64,000 nucleotides of DNA. Origin: CAIXSC01 sp046349915. GTDB taxonomy: Bacteria; Planctomycetota; Planctomycetia; Pirellulales; Pirellulaceae. The position numbers and the translations under genes are program-made. Below the pieces are notes generated by a model. The model had not been told where the DNA came from, did no database searches, and worked only from the letters and a program-made list of their open reading frames with translations. The stretch lies in NCBI GenBank assembly GCA_046349915.1, contig JAXMBL010000005.1:496001-560000 (forward strand). The letters run 5' to 3'. Positions within the stretch are counted from its first letter, which is position 1. Each line of letters opens with the position of its first letter. Positions 10,201 through 19,470 of this stretch are shown piece after piece.

Positions 10201-13200
10201 GATTCCCGTTGGCGTCGTAGACCATGTGGGTCGCATTCCCCAGCGGATCGGTAAGACTGGTTGGCTGGTCGGCGGCGTCATAGCCGTAGTGCGTCGTGAA
10301 CCCCAAGGCATCGGTTCTCGAAGTAATGTTCCCGACCGAGTCGTAGCCGATCGTGGCAAAGCCCTGCAAGGCGTCGGTTGTCCGCACCAGTCGATCGCGG
10401 GCGTCGTAGGCGTACGCCGTCGTCCGACCGAGCGCATCGGCATGGGAAACGAGGTTTCCAACCGCATCGTACTCGTACGTTGTTACTCCCCCCAACGCAT
10501 CGGTTTCCGATACCAATTGCCCCACAGAATCGTAGGCGAAACGAGTGAGGTTTCCATTCGCATCCTTGGTCGCGATCAGGTCGCCGGCCGAGTCATAGAC
10601 GTTGCGAGTGATCGCTCCGGTCGAGTCGATGACGCGCGTCAGCCGGTTCAGTCCGTCGTAAATCATGACCTCGCGATTCCCGCCGGGATCGACGACCCCG
10701 ATGACATTATCGTTGCCGTCGTAGCGATATTCCGTAACGCCACCCATGGCGTCCGTCATCCCACTCAGGCGATTCCGCGAGTCATACCTATATCGCGTTA
10801 CTCGCCCCAACGCATCCGTTGTCGATACGAGCTTGCCTTCCCGGTTGTAATCCAATTGCGTGATCTGGTTCAACGCGTCGGTGGTCTGTTCCAAGCGGTT
10901 CAGACGGTCGTACTCGTTATGGTTTTCGTGTCCCAACGCATCCTGGGTCCGCGTCAGATTGCCGGCGGCATCGTAGGTGAAATGGGTCGTGTTGCCCAGT
11001 GAATCGCGTTCGAGAGTCTGGCGGTTCCACGCATCATATTCATACTCGAAGCGGTGATTATTCGCGTCGATGTACGCCGTCACATTGCCGGCATTGTCGT
11101 ATTCGTAGTGCTCACTCGCCTCCTCGGCGGTTCCCCGAGCGGCGACGATTGAAGTCCGTCGTCCCAACGCATCGTACGAGTACGCGGTGACTCGTCCGAG
11201 CGCATCGGTCATCGTGGCGAGCAACCCTTGCGGCGTGTAGGTGTAGTTCGTCACATGGCCCGCGGAATCGGTTTCAGAACGCCTGTTGCCGTTCACCGGA
11301 TCTACATCGAAAACCGTGCGACTGCCACGTTCATCTACCCACGATGTAAGCTGATTGAAGCTTGCCTCATACGTCGCGCTGGACGTGATGGCATGTCGTT
11401 GGCCCGACGCCAGAATGAAAGAGAGACTATCGCTGCCGACGGCGATCATGTCGAGCATCGAGTCACCGTTCAGATCTGTTACACCCTGAACCAGACCTCC
11501 GGCGTAGAACAATTGAGCGGGGCGATATCCGCCGCCGCCCGCTCCCAGGGCAATCGAGACCGAATCGTCCAGGTTGCCGGTGACGATGTCCATCAACCCA
11601 TCAAGGTCCATGTCCGCGACGAACAATGACTGCGCATCGTCGCCTACGTCGACGTCCCTCTGATCCGCAAACTCGCCATTCCCCAAGTTCATGAAGATGG
11701 ACACCGCGTTTTCTGTGGCGCGATTGGCAGTCAAAATGTCAATGCGGCCATCCAAGTTGATATCACTCAACGACAGGAACTGCGGGTAGTTTCCTTGATT
11801 GAAATTCGTCGCAATCGGGACATTCCGCGTCCCCAAGAATTGGCCGTCGCCCTTCCCCAGGAAAATCATGATCGAGTTGGCTGAAAAGCCGGCATAGCCC
11901 GCAACGACGATGTCGACATTGCCATCCCCGCTGACATCTTCCATGGCGACGTGATTCGGCCGCAAGAACGCACTACCCGTCAGCAGGAGGGCCACGTCCT
12001 GAGAAAGCGACAGTTTTCCCTCCGCGGAACCCAATAAGATGGAAAGCGTCGGAACCAGCGGATCACCAATGGTAGTTTGGGTGTTCGCGGCAACCACATC
12101 CAGAAAACCGTCGTTGTTCCAATCGCCGACGGCAAGACTCTCGGTATTCGGGTTGTTCAATTGAGCGAGCTCGCGAGGCGCCGAAAAATGTCCCTGGCCG
12201 TCGCCTGATTGAACGCCAACGTAGCGGTGAATGCCATCGGACCCCAAAAACACGCCGATCAGGTCGAGATGGCCGTCGTTGTTCAAGTCGCCTGTCGTCC
12301 ACTTTGGGGACGAATCAAAGTCTGACCGCAGGATCGTGGAATCACTCACGATCGGTTCGCCAAAACCACCGCGGTCGTCGGCTATCAACGCGACGACTTT
12401 AGGAGACTCGGTCACCAACGATGTGAACACCAAATCCAAGCGGCCATCCGAATTGATGTCGACCAGGCTCTTGCGATTTGGCGATCCCACATCTTCGTAG
12501 AGCGACCAGACCAACCGGGGTGGCACTAGTTGCAACTCGCCAAAAATCGAGCGTTCGACAACCCCGATCCCACTCACGGAACCAATCTGATTGCCTTGGC
12601 TGGCGATAAACACATCGACAACACCGTCTTCGCTGAAGTCGTTCGATACGATCGACTGTGTGGACATCCCAACGGCAGCATCCGTTTGAATCCAGTTCCC
12701 GTTTCCGTCGGAGGCCAGCAGCGCGACTGCGAGCGACTGGCTTGAACCGGCGAGCAGATCGGGAACACTGTCCGAATTGAGCTCCGCAATCTCGATCACT
12801 CCCGGCGGAAAGCTGGTACTAAACTCTCTAGTACTGGCAAATTGCCCGGCGCCGTCCCCGAATAAGAGTGTTACCTTCGCCGCGACATCGCTGGTGACCG
12901 CGAAATCGACGCGCAAGTCGCCGTTCAAGTCGCCGGCAGCGAGCGGCCCAGTGTAGTTGGGCAAAGCGCGCGTCAAGGGAGACGAGAAGACGCCAAACCC
13001 CAAATTGAGAAACACCGACAGTGATTGGGCCTCGCCATTCGACGTGACCAGATCCACCCGTCCGTCGCCATTCATGTCGGGTGCGGCAAGGTAACGCCCA
13101 AATTCGTGTAGCCTGCCGTGCTCCCAAGGCATCGTTCCGGCGCCGGAAAATCTCCCGTCGCCGAGTCCCAACAAGAACGTGATTGTATTCGCGCCGTTAT

Positions 13201-16200
13201 CGGCCGTTGCAATATCGAGATAACCGTCGCCGTTCAAATCGGCGACGACCAACGAGACTGGTTCGGCGCCCACGGCATAATTTACGGGAACCTCAAATTC
13301 ACCGTGACCGTCCCCCTTCAACACGGAAACCGTGCCGTCGAGTCGATTGGCCGTAACGATATCCAATTTCGCATCACCATCCACATCCACCAGACGAATC
13401 GACTCGGCGCGCTGACCGAGTTGAATGATGCGCTGCGTCGAGAACGTCGGGTTCCAGCCAAATCCACTATAGGTATCTACTGACAACGTGATCGTCGAAC
13501 CGCCAACGCGGGTGACGGCGAGATCGAGTTGACCGTCGCCATTCACATCTCCGCTTGCCATATCGAGCGGTTCTTCCCGATTCCACGAATTATTGGTCGA
13601 CTCGACAAAACCCGCTTGACCATTTCCCAAGCGGACTTGAAGCTGAGCGCCTGTGTAATTGGTAGTGATCAGATCCAATTCACCATCCAGATTGAAGTCG
13701 GCTAGCTCCATCGTCCTGGGATTCGGTTCCGCCGAAACACTGGGCGTCAGCGAAAACTGTCGGTTCGATTCATTAACCAATACCTGGTAACTGTATGCTT
13801 GGTCGAAACCATCGAAAAATACACTTGCCGTGATAATCTCGGGAAGTCCATCGTGATTGAGATCCACGATGCGCATCGCGGACGGATCACCGACGATCGT
13901 CGTGATTTGCTGGGGCGCGAAAACGCCCGTTCCGTCTCCGAACAGCACAGAAACGTTATAATTTGTGATTACCGGAAAATTCTGGCTGGCGACCACGACA
14001 TCGACGTTTCCGTCGGCATCGACATCAGCCACATCGACCCATCGAGCAGAGCTCTCGGCGTACGGAGACGGAGGATACACGCCGATCTCGGTAAAAGCTC
14101 CCGTGCCATCTCCCACCATGACAAATATGTTCAAACCGAAGTCTCGGCCGACTAAATCGAGATTTCCGTCTCGATTGAAATCCGCCGCCGCGATCGCGTG
14201 TACCCCGATCATCGCTCGCGGCCACGGGTCGCCACCGCTCACAACCGTGGGCGCGACCGTGAATCCGCCTGCACCGTCTCCCAACAAACTTGAAAGCGGC
14301 GCATCAATGGCATTGTTCGCGGTAACAATATCAAGGTGACCGTCGCTGTTGATGTCGCCAATGACAATTTGAGTTGGGTTCTGTCCGCCGTAAAATCGCC
14401 GCGGCGCGGAAAATGTCCCGTCGCCATTACCAAACACGATCACAATATCGCCATGGATCTCGGCGCCGCTCCCATGAATCGGCGTCGCGACCACCAGATC
14501 CAGATGTCCATCCCCGTTCAGGTCCTTGGCCTCGATATCAATCAGCCAGAAGGGATCAAAGGTCGTGACGAGCTCGAGATCCACGAATCTTGAAGTTCCA
14601 AACCCGCCGGCGCCGTCGGACAAGAAAACGGCGACGCCGAGCGAATCGCCGCGTCCGGGCTGAATAAAGTCCAACCGACCGTCCTCATTGACATCGGCAA
14701 CCGTATTGACATTTGAACTCGGCTCTCCAAACTTGGATACGTTGAACTGCCGAGCCGCGAAATACGACGTCGATTCCTCGTTGCCGCTTAAGGTGACAAC
14801 GTTAGTCGCCTGGAGATTGCCGTGGTCATCGTAGGCGTAACTTGTGGTCTGTCCGCGTCCATCCGTCCATTGCGTGACTTGGTTGTCTTCGTTTCGAGTC
14901 ACGATTCCCCGCACGCCGACCAGATCGCGGGTAGCAACGTTTTGACCGTATTGATCGAGTTGCGTGACTTGGACATTTCCCACGCCATCCATCGAGTAGG
15001 CGAGCGCGGAGGGCCGGATAAAGGCCGGCGGCGGCGAAGCGGGATTCGCGGTCGCGGAAGGAGGGAGCAACGTCTGCGTTTGCGCCGGCGTAATGCGCAG
15101 AACTGACCCGTCGGCGCGAGTGACGCCGACGGCGCGGCCGAATTGATCGTAATCATGCAGGGCGCTGTGGCCCAAGGGATCGGTGGCGACCGTAAGATGA
15201 TGGTTGCTGTCGTATCGCCACTCGCGCCGAGTCGAGTCGGGCGCTGTGGCCCGGATCAAATTGCCCGCCGCGTCATACGCAAACGCTGTCACTCGGCCGG
15301 CCGGATCGGTGATCGTACTCAGTTTTCCACCTGCGTACACCAACGACGTAACCAAACCCACGGGGTCGGTGATCGACGTCAATAATCCGCCGACATACGC
15401 ATACTGAATGCTGTTGCCATTCCGGTCGCTGACGGACGCGAGTACGTTCTGGGAATTGAACTGATGGACGGTTTGGTCGGTGAACGTGCGCCGAAAACTC
15501 CCGTTGGCGAGTCGCTCGAGGGTCGAGAAATCGCCGGGCGGAGAAATATAAGGCTGGCCCGCCGACTGCGGCGGCTGAAACACCAACTCACTGCCATCGC
15601 CATCGACCAGCAGGAGCGACTTGTTGTCGTTGACGAAGATCTGCTCCAGACCGGCCAAGCCCCAACCGCTGCCGAAGGGGCTATTTACACTATTGATGTG
15701 AACGATGACGCCTTCTTGGGAAACGTCAGTCCCGGACAGCCCCGCGGAACTCAACCGCCTCAGTCCCGTATCCAGCGTATAAGAGTAAGCGCCCGTCGGC
15801 GCCGTTCGCAGATCGACTTGCAGCGCCGCTTCCAGATTCCCGACCTGGCGGTTCTGATACTGCGAATTGGGAGGAAAGTCGGGAATCGACCAGACGTTCT
15901 CCCCGCCCGCCAGCCCCAAATCGCCCGCCGTGGCGCCGCCGACGCTTACATCGACGTTGTGCACATGCACGGCGAGCGAAGCCACGAAACGCACGTTCGC
16001 GTTTGTCTCGACTTCGTCCTCGCCAAAGTGAATGATGGGGCGTGGATCAGCGCGATTCGAGTCATAGTGCAACGTTACGCCTCGGTCGAGCCCCAGCGAA
16101 TGGTAAGTGGGGAGCTGATAGTCTTCGAGCACCGCGCCGGAATGCAGTTCAATATCCGAGCCCACATTCGAATTGTCGATGGCCGCCGACAACAGCGACT

Positions 16201-18457
16201 TGCATGAATTGCAATCGTTCAATTCGTTGAAAGGATCCTGATTGGGATCGGTGGGCGAAGAGACAATCGGCGAGAAGAGGTGCCAACTGCTATTGCGAAT
16301 GCCGCCCGAGATGGTCGAGATCGTCGATCCATCCGAGCTGACCTGTCCGATTCCCACATTATCGAATTGCCCCGTAACGGGGTTGATCGACCACAACGTG
16401 AACAGCGTCCCCGCCGCATAACCGCTGCGATTCGGCAAGGTCAAAGGCGCCGGCGAAGCAAACACCATTTCGCCAGGTTGAATCGTTACCACGAGGTCGG
16501 GATGCAAGTCGTCTGGAAGCGCCGCGGGGGTTAAGTCCCGAGGCACCTCGGTCATCGTCAGCATGCCTGTGAATGGCGTCCCTTGCTGATTCATCAGCGT
16601 GCCGGCGCGGACAACGACAGAAGCGCCGGGGATGGCTGACGCCGTCACCGTCGTATCGTGCAGCGGATCAATGGTTCTTCCCCCAGCCGTATCGAGCGTG
16701 GGGAGATAGATCGGCCGGTCGATCCTGTTGTTCACGCCGACAAAAGGTTCGTGCTCCAGCAACAACGCCAGTTTTTCCCCGATAAACGGGTAACTCGACG
16801 ACGACACGAACAATTCCCCCCGGACTCGCAACGTGTCGCTGACCGCCGGGCCCAGCCCCAGATCGAGCAGAAAGGAACCATCGACGGAAGTGAGCGACTG
16901 CACGGCGCCAATCTCGACTTGCATGTTCGCAATCGGAGAACCATCGACGTTTAGTATTCTGCCCGATATTCGCGTGGTCGTTATCGAATCGGCGACGACA
17001 TCCAACCGAACGTTTTGTCGAGTCTTCGATACGCCGTCGCTCGCCACCACATCGAACGAGTACGCGCCAATCTGATCTGGCGTCGGACGAATAACGAGCG
17101 TGTTGTCGGCATTGAACGTCGCCGTGGGAAGGCGTTCCATGCCGTCGATGGAAATCGTCACTTGGTCGCCGTCCACATCGGAGGCGGATAGCGGCGCCAA
17201 GAGGACGCCTCCCGCCATTACTTGGAACGTGGGAAGGGAAGCAAGATGCGGAGCGTGATTCGCGTCGGCCAGAATGCGGGGATGAAGTACAAACAACTCC
17301 TGACTCGGATCGTTGATAGCGAGTGTGACCTTGGCGGAACTAACTCCCGTATCCAACCCACCCGATTCGATGGCAGGGCGCAAGTTCAAATACGGCTCGT
17401 TCAAGTCAGTCAGGCCCGAGGGGTTATCGACCGTAACGCCCGCTGGCAAACCTGGAATTACCAATGCCACATTACGACCGAGGGGAGCACCGTGGTTCAG
17501 CACGCGCACCTCGGCCTGATACTTCCCCGTGGACTTGTCAAACCGTATGTCGCTGAACTCCCAGTCGACGTTTGACGCGAGGGTCAGGTTCGACAGATTC
17601 AGCGTGCTTCCCGCAACCGCCGGAATATCCTCCAGCAAGGAAAAGGACGATCGCTCAGCGATTCTCGTGTCCACGACGTGTGACAATGGCTTGATCGAAA
17701 CTTGACTGCCGACCGCCCCGTCGCTGTTGAGTAATTGAAATCGCAGGATCGCCGTGTCCGACGACGTCAGTTGAGTAGTGTCAATTTGCAGAACTGAACC
17801 ATCCCAACTCGCAATCCCCGGCGCATATTCGGCCTTCGTTCCCGACAATGTGAAGATCGCCGTGCCAGGCAGGCCGCGGTCAAGCAACGTCTGACTGGGA
17901 TGAATCGGGTCGACAAGATAGACAGCCAGCACGTCTTGCATGGCCCCGGCCGAGCCAGGAGGCGTGAAGGTCGCGTCCAGTTGAACTTGGTATAGCCTTG
18001 CTCCCGCGGTAGGTCCCACCGAAATCGTGACGTCGGTTTCGGCGGCGAGTCGCGTTCCTTCGGTGAGCACGCGGCGGCTCGGCTGACCGCTGTTCAAATA
18101 GTCGATGACCATCAGCGCATCAATGGGTGCGATGTTCTGATCGCCGCTGACATCCAAAAAACTAGCGTCTGCCGGCCGAGCAACTGAAAGGCGACGCCCC
18201 CCGACGAAGTTCAAATCGTTGATGACGATCAGGGCGTCGACAGGGGCAATTACCGTGTCGCTGTTTACGTCGAGCGCGTCGACGGGATTCCGCCAATCCA
18301 CAGCCAGTAGCCAACGCGGCTCAAGAGATTGGTGCAAATGCCAGCGAGTTCGTCGGAGTTTTGCCGGGTTTCGAGTTGGCCTGCGATGGCCACGAATGCG
18401 CCTGTAGAATCGGTGGTTCCACCACTCCCAAAAATCAACGGCCCGTTGATGAAGCAC
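7292..18457 (-). CDS. Giant LEPR/dockerin, RHS-VCBS-RHS surface protein, polymorphic-toxin-like
   Basis: About 3720 residues; function not established. Visible order: basic N terminus with the planctomycete tag LEPRWLLA (about 43-51); two dockerin-like EF repeats (about 52-129); beta-rich and cadherin-like domains (about 399-476); a carboxypeptidase-regulatory-like fold (about 490-530); a first RHS/YD block (about 996-1212); 21 VCBS/FG-GAP motifs of the type LNGDGHLDL (about 1242-2349); a long second YD block (about 2375-3352); and the RHS core hallmark RARYYDPSVGAFLGVDP followed by DPSGLD (to about 3407). The C-terminal 310 residues are non-repetitive and end in a Gly/Ala-rich hydrophobic stretch (about 3637-3710). 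A TTG at 18484 extends the frame. I prefer GTG 18457 because AGGAG (18465-18469) lies 7 bases ahead of it. RHS family knowledge suggests a shell enclosing a C-terminal effector; that role is inference. Confidence 0.85.
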   Translation of the reverse strand: MLHQRAVDFWEWWNHRFYRRIRGHRRPTRNPAKLRRTRWHLHQSLEPRWLLAVDWRNPVDALDVNSDTVIAPVDALIVINDLNFVGGRRLSVARPADASFLDVSGDQNIAPIDALMVIDYLNSGQPSRRVLTEGTRLAAETDVTISVGPTAGARLYQVQLDATFTPPGSAGAMQDVLAVYLVDPIHPSQTLLDRGLPGTAIFTLSGTKAEYAPGIASWDGSVLQIDTTQLTSSDTAILRFQLLNSDGAVGSQVSIKPLSHVVDTRIAERSSFSLLEDIPAVAGSTLNLSNLTLASNVDWEFSDIRFDKSTGKYQAEVRVLNHGAPLGRNVALVIPGLPAGVTVDNPSGLTDLNEPYLNLRPAIESGGLDTGVSSAKVTLAINDPSQELFVLHPRILADANHAPHLASLPTFQVMAGGVLLAPLSASDVDGDQVTISIDGMERLPTATFNADNTLVIRPTPDQIGAYSFDVVASDGVSKTRQNVRLDVVADSITTTRISGRILNVDGSPIANMQVEIGAVQSLTSVDGSFLLDLGLGPAVSDTLRVRGELFVSSSSYPFIGEKLALLLEHEPFVGVNNRIDRPIYLPTLDTAGGRTIDPLHDTTVTASAIPGASVVVRAGTLMNQQGTPFTGMLTMTEVPRDLTPAALPDDLHPDLVVTIQPGEMVFASPAPLTLPNRSGYAAGTLFTLWSINPVTGQFDNVGIGQVSSDGSTISTISGGIRNSSWHLFSPIVSSPTDPNQDPFNELNDCNSCKSLLSAAIDNSNVGSDIELHSGAVLEDYQLPTYHSLGLDRGVTLHYDSNRADPRPIIHFGEDEVETNANVRFVASLAVHVHNVDVSVGGATAGDLGLAGGENVWSIPDFPPNSQYQNRQVGNLEAALQVDLRTAPTGAYSYTLDTGLRRLSSAGLSGTDVSQEGVIVHINSVNSPFGSGWGLAGLEQIFVNDNKSLLLVDGDGSELVFQPPQSAGQPYISPPGDFSTLERLANGSFRRTFTDQTVHQFNSQNVLASVSDRNGNSIQYAYVGGLLTSITDPVGLVTSLVYAGGKLSTITDPAGRVTAFAYDAAGNLIRATAPDSTRREWRYDSNHHLTVATDPLGHSALHDYDQFGRAVGVTRADGSVLRITPAQTQTLLPPSATANPASPPPAFIRPSALAYSMDGVGNVQVTQLDQYGQNVATRDLVGVRGIVTRNEDNQVTQWTDGRGQTTSYAYDDHGNLQATNVVTLSGNEESTSYFAARQFNVSKFGEPSSNVNTVADVNEDGRLDFIQPGRGDSLGVAVFLSDGAGGFGTSRFVDLELVTTFDPFWLIDIEAKDLNGDGHLDLVVATPIHGSGAEIHGDIVIVFGNGDGTFSAPRRFYGGQNPTQIVIGDINSDGHLDIVTANNAIDAPLSSLLGDGAGGFTVAPTVVSGGDPWPRAMIGVHAIAAADFNRDGNLDLVGRDFGLNIFVMVGDGTGAFTEIGVYPPSPYAESSARWVDVADVDADGNVDVVVASQNFPVITNYNVSVLFGDGTGVFAPQQITTIVGDPSAMRIVDLNHDGLPEIITASVFFDGFDQAYSYQVLVNESNRQFSLTPSVSAEPNPRTMELADFNLDGELDLITTNYTGAQLQVRLGNGQAGFVESTNNSWNREEPLDMASGDVNGDGQLDLAVTRVGGSTITLSVDTYSGFGWNPTFSTQRIIQLGQRAESIRLVDVDGDAKLDIVTANRLDGTVSVLKGDGHGEFEVPVNYAVGAEPVSLVVADLNGDGYLDIATADNGANTITFLLGLGDGRFSGAGTMPWEHGRLHEFGRYLAAPDMNGDGRVDLVTSNGEAQSLSVFLNLGFGVFSSPLTRALPNYTGPLAAGDLNGDLRVDFAVTSDVAAKVTLLFGDGAGQFASTREFSTSFPPGVIEIAELNSDSVPDLLAGSSQSLAVALLASDGNGNWIQTDAAVGMSTQSIVSNDFSEDGVVDVFIASQGNQIGSVSGIGVVERSIFGELQLVPPRLVWSLYEDVGSPNRKSLVDINSDGRLDLVFTSLVTESPKVVALIADDRGGFGEPIVSDSTILRSDFDSSPKWTTGDLNNDGHLDLIGVFLGSDGIHRYVGVQSGDGQGHFSAPRELAQLNNPNTESLAVGDWNNDGFLDVVAANTQTTIGDPLVPTLSILLGSAEGKLSLSQDVALLLTGSAFLRPNHVAMEDVSGDGNVDIVVAGYAGFSANSIMIFLGKGDGQFLGTRNVPIATNFNQGNYPQFLSLSDINLDGRIDILTANRATENAVSIFMNLGNGEFADQRDVDVGDDAQSLFVADMDLDGLMDIVTGNLDDSVSIALGAGGGGYRPAQLFYAGGLVQGVTDLNGDSMLDMIAVGSDSLSFILASGQRHAITSSATYEASFNQLTSWVDERGSRTVFDVDPVNGNRRSETDSAGHVTNYTYTPQGLLATMTDALGRVTAYSYDALGRRTSIVAARGTAEEASEHYEYDNAGNVTAYIDANNHRFEYEYDAWNRQTLERDSLGNTTHFTYDAAGNLTRTQDALGHENHNEYDRLNRLEQTTDALNQITQLDYNREGKLVSTTDALGRVTRYRYDSRNRLSGMTDAMGGVTEYRYDGNDNVIGVVDPGGNREVMIYDGLNRLTRVIDSTGAITRNVYDSAGDLIATKDANGNLTRFAYDSVGQLVSETDALGGVTTYEYDAVGNLVSHADALGRTTAYAYDARDRLVRTTDALQGFATIGYDSVGNITSRTDALGFTTHYGYDAADQPTSLTDPLGNATHMVYDANGNLLSSTDPLGHSIQFAYDALDRVVRRTDALGHSQLFAYDAANNLVRGTDELGHKTDYSYDLLDRLVSVTDPLGHVSRTAYDANSNIVSTTDGLGRTTRYTYDAVDRRTAVTDARGSVTTYQYDPAGRLVTLTDPALNSTHYAYDALNRRTSETNSLGFSRTYTYDAVGNPTAMTDRDGRTRRFVYDSLDRQTDEQWLDGGGLATRTIHRVFNAASQLVSVTDPDSTLSYGYDADGRMTSVSNLGTPGIPTVAFGYTYDVVGNLTRRSDTVDAQAAGQIDYQYDARNQPTRISQTGSGVADKRVDFRYTAAGLMNGVDRYSDLAGSQLVATSTYTFDEANRLTALAHSRSTTTIAQYTWILDAADRITRATTPDGTSNYTYDAVDELTGVDHSTQTDESYVYDANGNRDNVGYDVGESNRLNSDGVYNYTYDFEGNRVSRTNIATNERTEYQWDYRNRLTGVVTKNAAGAIIKESHYTYDALDRRITKSVDSDGAGPNAPDVTNFAYDGANIALSFSSTGQITHRYLYGASIDQVLADERPGAELLWDLTDNLGSVRDLITSAGVVRDHIAYDSFGRVISETNATVDHLFGFTGRERDRETGLMNYRARYYDPSVGAFLGVDPLFAASDEPYSANGYAYARNSPTLFTDPSGLDPRLGPTNESPLFSPAEWLANARSGENSPIQVFKALRDAFAGKMTSLEIAQQNLANGSRPFYSISSLNQSMNSLWRAMKIQWAILKKLPPEARGVTPIRPSACPPGMNNAQTQPIPRGAANVKADTQAVPRGGARANMTQPNRVAPVNANPTLAVGASETNAAQARINTRNAKYQPSFGVSAINRASLLRTFLQHGPTMVAAGLSVYGTIATVYSVGDVTTQVVNAAPQDRLQVAGSGYGGVAGSVGGGVAGLSAGAFLFPALFTGPIGWGTLGAGIVFGGIGSYGGSQIGSYVGGKMGAAAQSVSQRVSSWFSSDSQ

Positions 18458-18463
18458 TGAATC

Positions 18464-18469
18464 GCTCCT
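18464..18469 (-). promoter_or_regulatory. Shine-Dalgarno AGGAGC fixing the start of the giant RHS gene
   Basis: Read on the minus strand, AGGAGC is followed after 6 bases by GTG at 18457-18455. The upstream TTG at 18484 has no comparable site, so this motif decides the start. Confidence 0.7.
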
Positions 18470-18834
18470 AAATGGCCGCTGCAACTTCGATACGAACCAT
18501 GGCGCCGTGACGAGGCCTGATCAAAGCGAGCAGGGAACGGCATCAACCATTTGAGCAACCCTGTGCGACCAGAATAATACTTAAAATTCCCTCAATCAAC
18601 TTACCCGACGCATGTTTCGCTAAATCCTCGGCCTCGGCCACTTCATCCGCCAGAGTCGGCTAGTTGTCGCCATTGCGCAAAACGGCTGGACAACTGCTTG
18701 ATCTGAGAATCGGGAAACTAAGGATCACCCAGTTGCCAAGAAATTCAATTTGCGGCAGAGAAAAATAGTAGTGAATCACGGGTATTGATACTCTCGTGAT
18801 AACGTCGCGAGTAATTCAGCCAGTCGCGATCCTG

Positions 18835-18972
18835 ATGTTGGCTCACGGCGCGCTAAACGTCGATGCCGTCGCTTTCTTCAGCCACGCTATGCATCAACTC
18901 CTGTCATTGTTTATCATTGCCTCAAATGGTTAAACTTGGCGCTGGCCAGCTAGTTGGACAGTGCTCGGTTCA
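18835..18972 (+). repeat. Dispersed repeat family D, copy 1, in the 1 kb gap before the WD40 gene
   Basis: About 115 bases (18835-18950), from GGCTCACGG through to the core AAACTTGGCGCTGGCC, match 46115-46231 in the same orientation and 32813-32868 inverted. A reversed half-copy of the core follows at 18951-18970, making a loose dyad. The rest of 18458-19470 holds the family A/B compound repeat at 18973-19149 and otherwise nothing I recognise. The open frames there are repeat-derived. Confidence 0.7.
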
Positions 18973-19149
18973 ATCGACGGACTGGAAGTCCGTCGTACGT
19001 AGCCCGCTCGCTTCGCGAGCGGTCAGCCGCGTGACCGACGAGCGCCCATTGCCGCCAGCCAAGTCGTTTTGTGAGGCGACTGAGGACGGATCGACGGACT
19101 AGAAGTCCGTCGTACAGGAGGCAAGCGACCGACTGGAAGTCCGTCGTAC
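18973..19149 (+). repeat. Compound repeat of families B-A-B-B, left copy
   Basis: Family B is a near-perfect palindrome, ATCGACGGACT followed by NGAAGTCCGTCGTAC, at 18973-18998, 19090-19115 and 19126-19149. Between the first two lies a family A unit (GTAGCCCGCTCGCTTCGCG from 18999) with the tail GAGCGCCCATTGCCGCC. The B-A-B order recurs inverted at 24330-24450, on the other side of the WD40/SdrD gene pair. Confidence 0.8.
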
Positions 19150-19470
19150 AACCAACTTCGCCCCACTCCCGCTCGTCTGGGTTAGCCGCCTGGGGACGGT
19201 ACGATCGTTGTCGGCGTTGGGAGTTCGCTAGCCCGAACCACTCTCCCAGGTTCACGAGAATTCGAGGTCTACGTGAGTTACCGCGGATCGTGATCTTTTC
19301 TTGGCAAGCCACCCCGTTCTGCCAGCCTGATCCGCAAAGTCGACGCAGCTTCCGCAAGAGGCCTTTGTTCCGGCAACGGCGGCAACTCTGTTGCGGGTCA
19401 GCGGCGAGTTCCGATAGAGATCAAGGGTCGGATTGCGCTTTCCAGTACGGACACGACGAAGCTTCTTATT

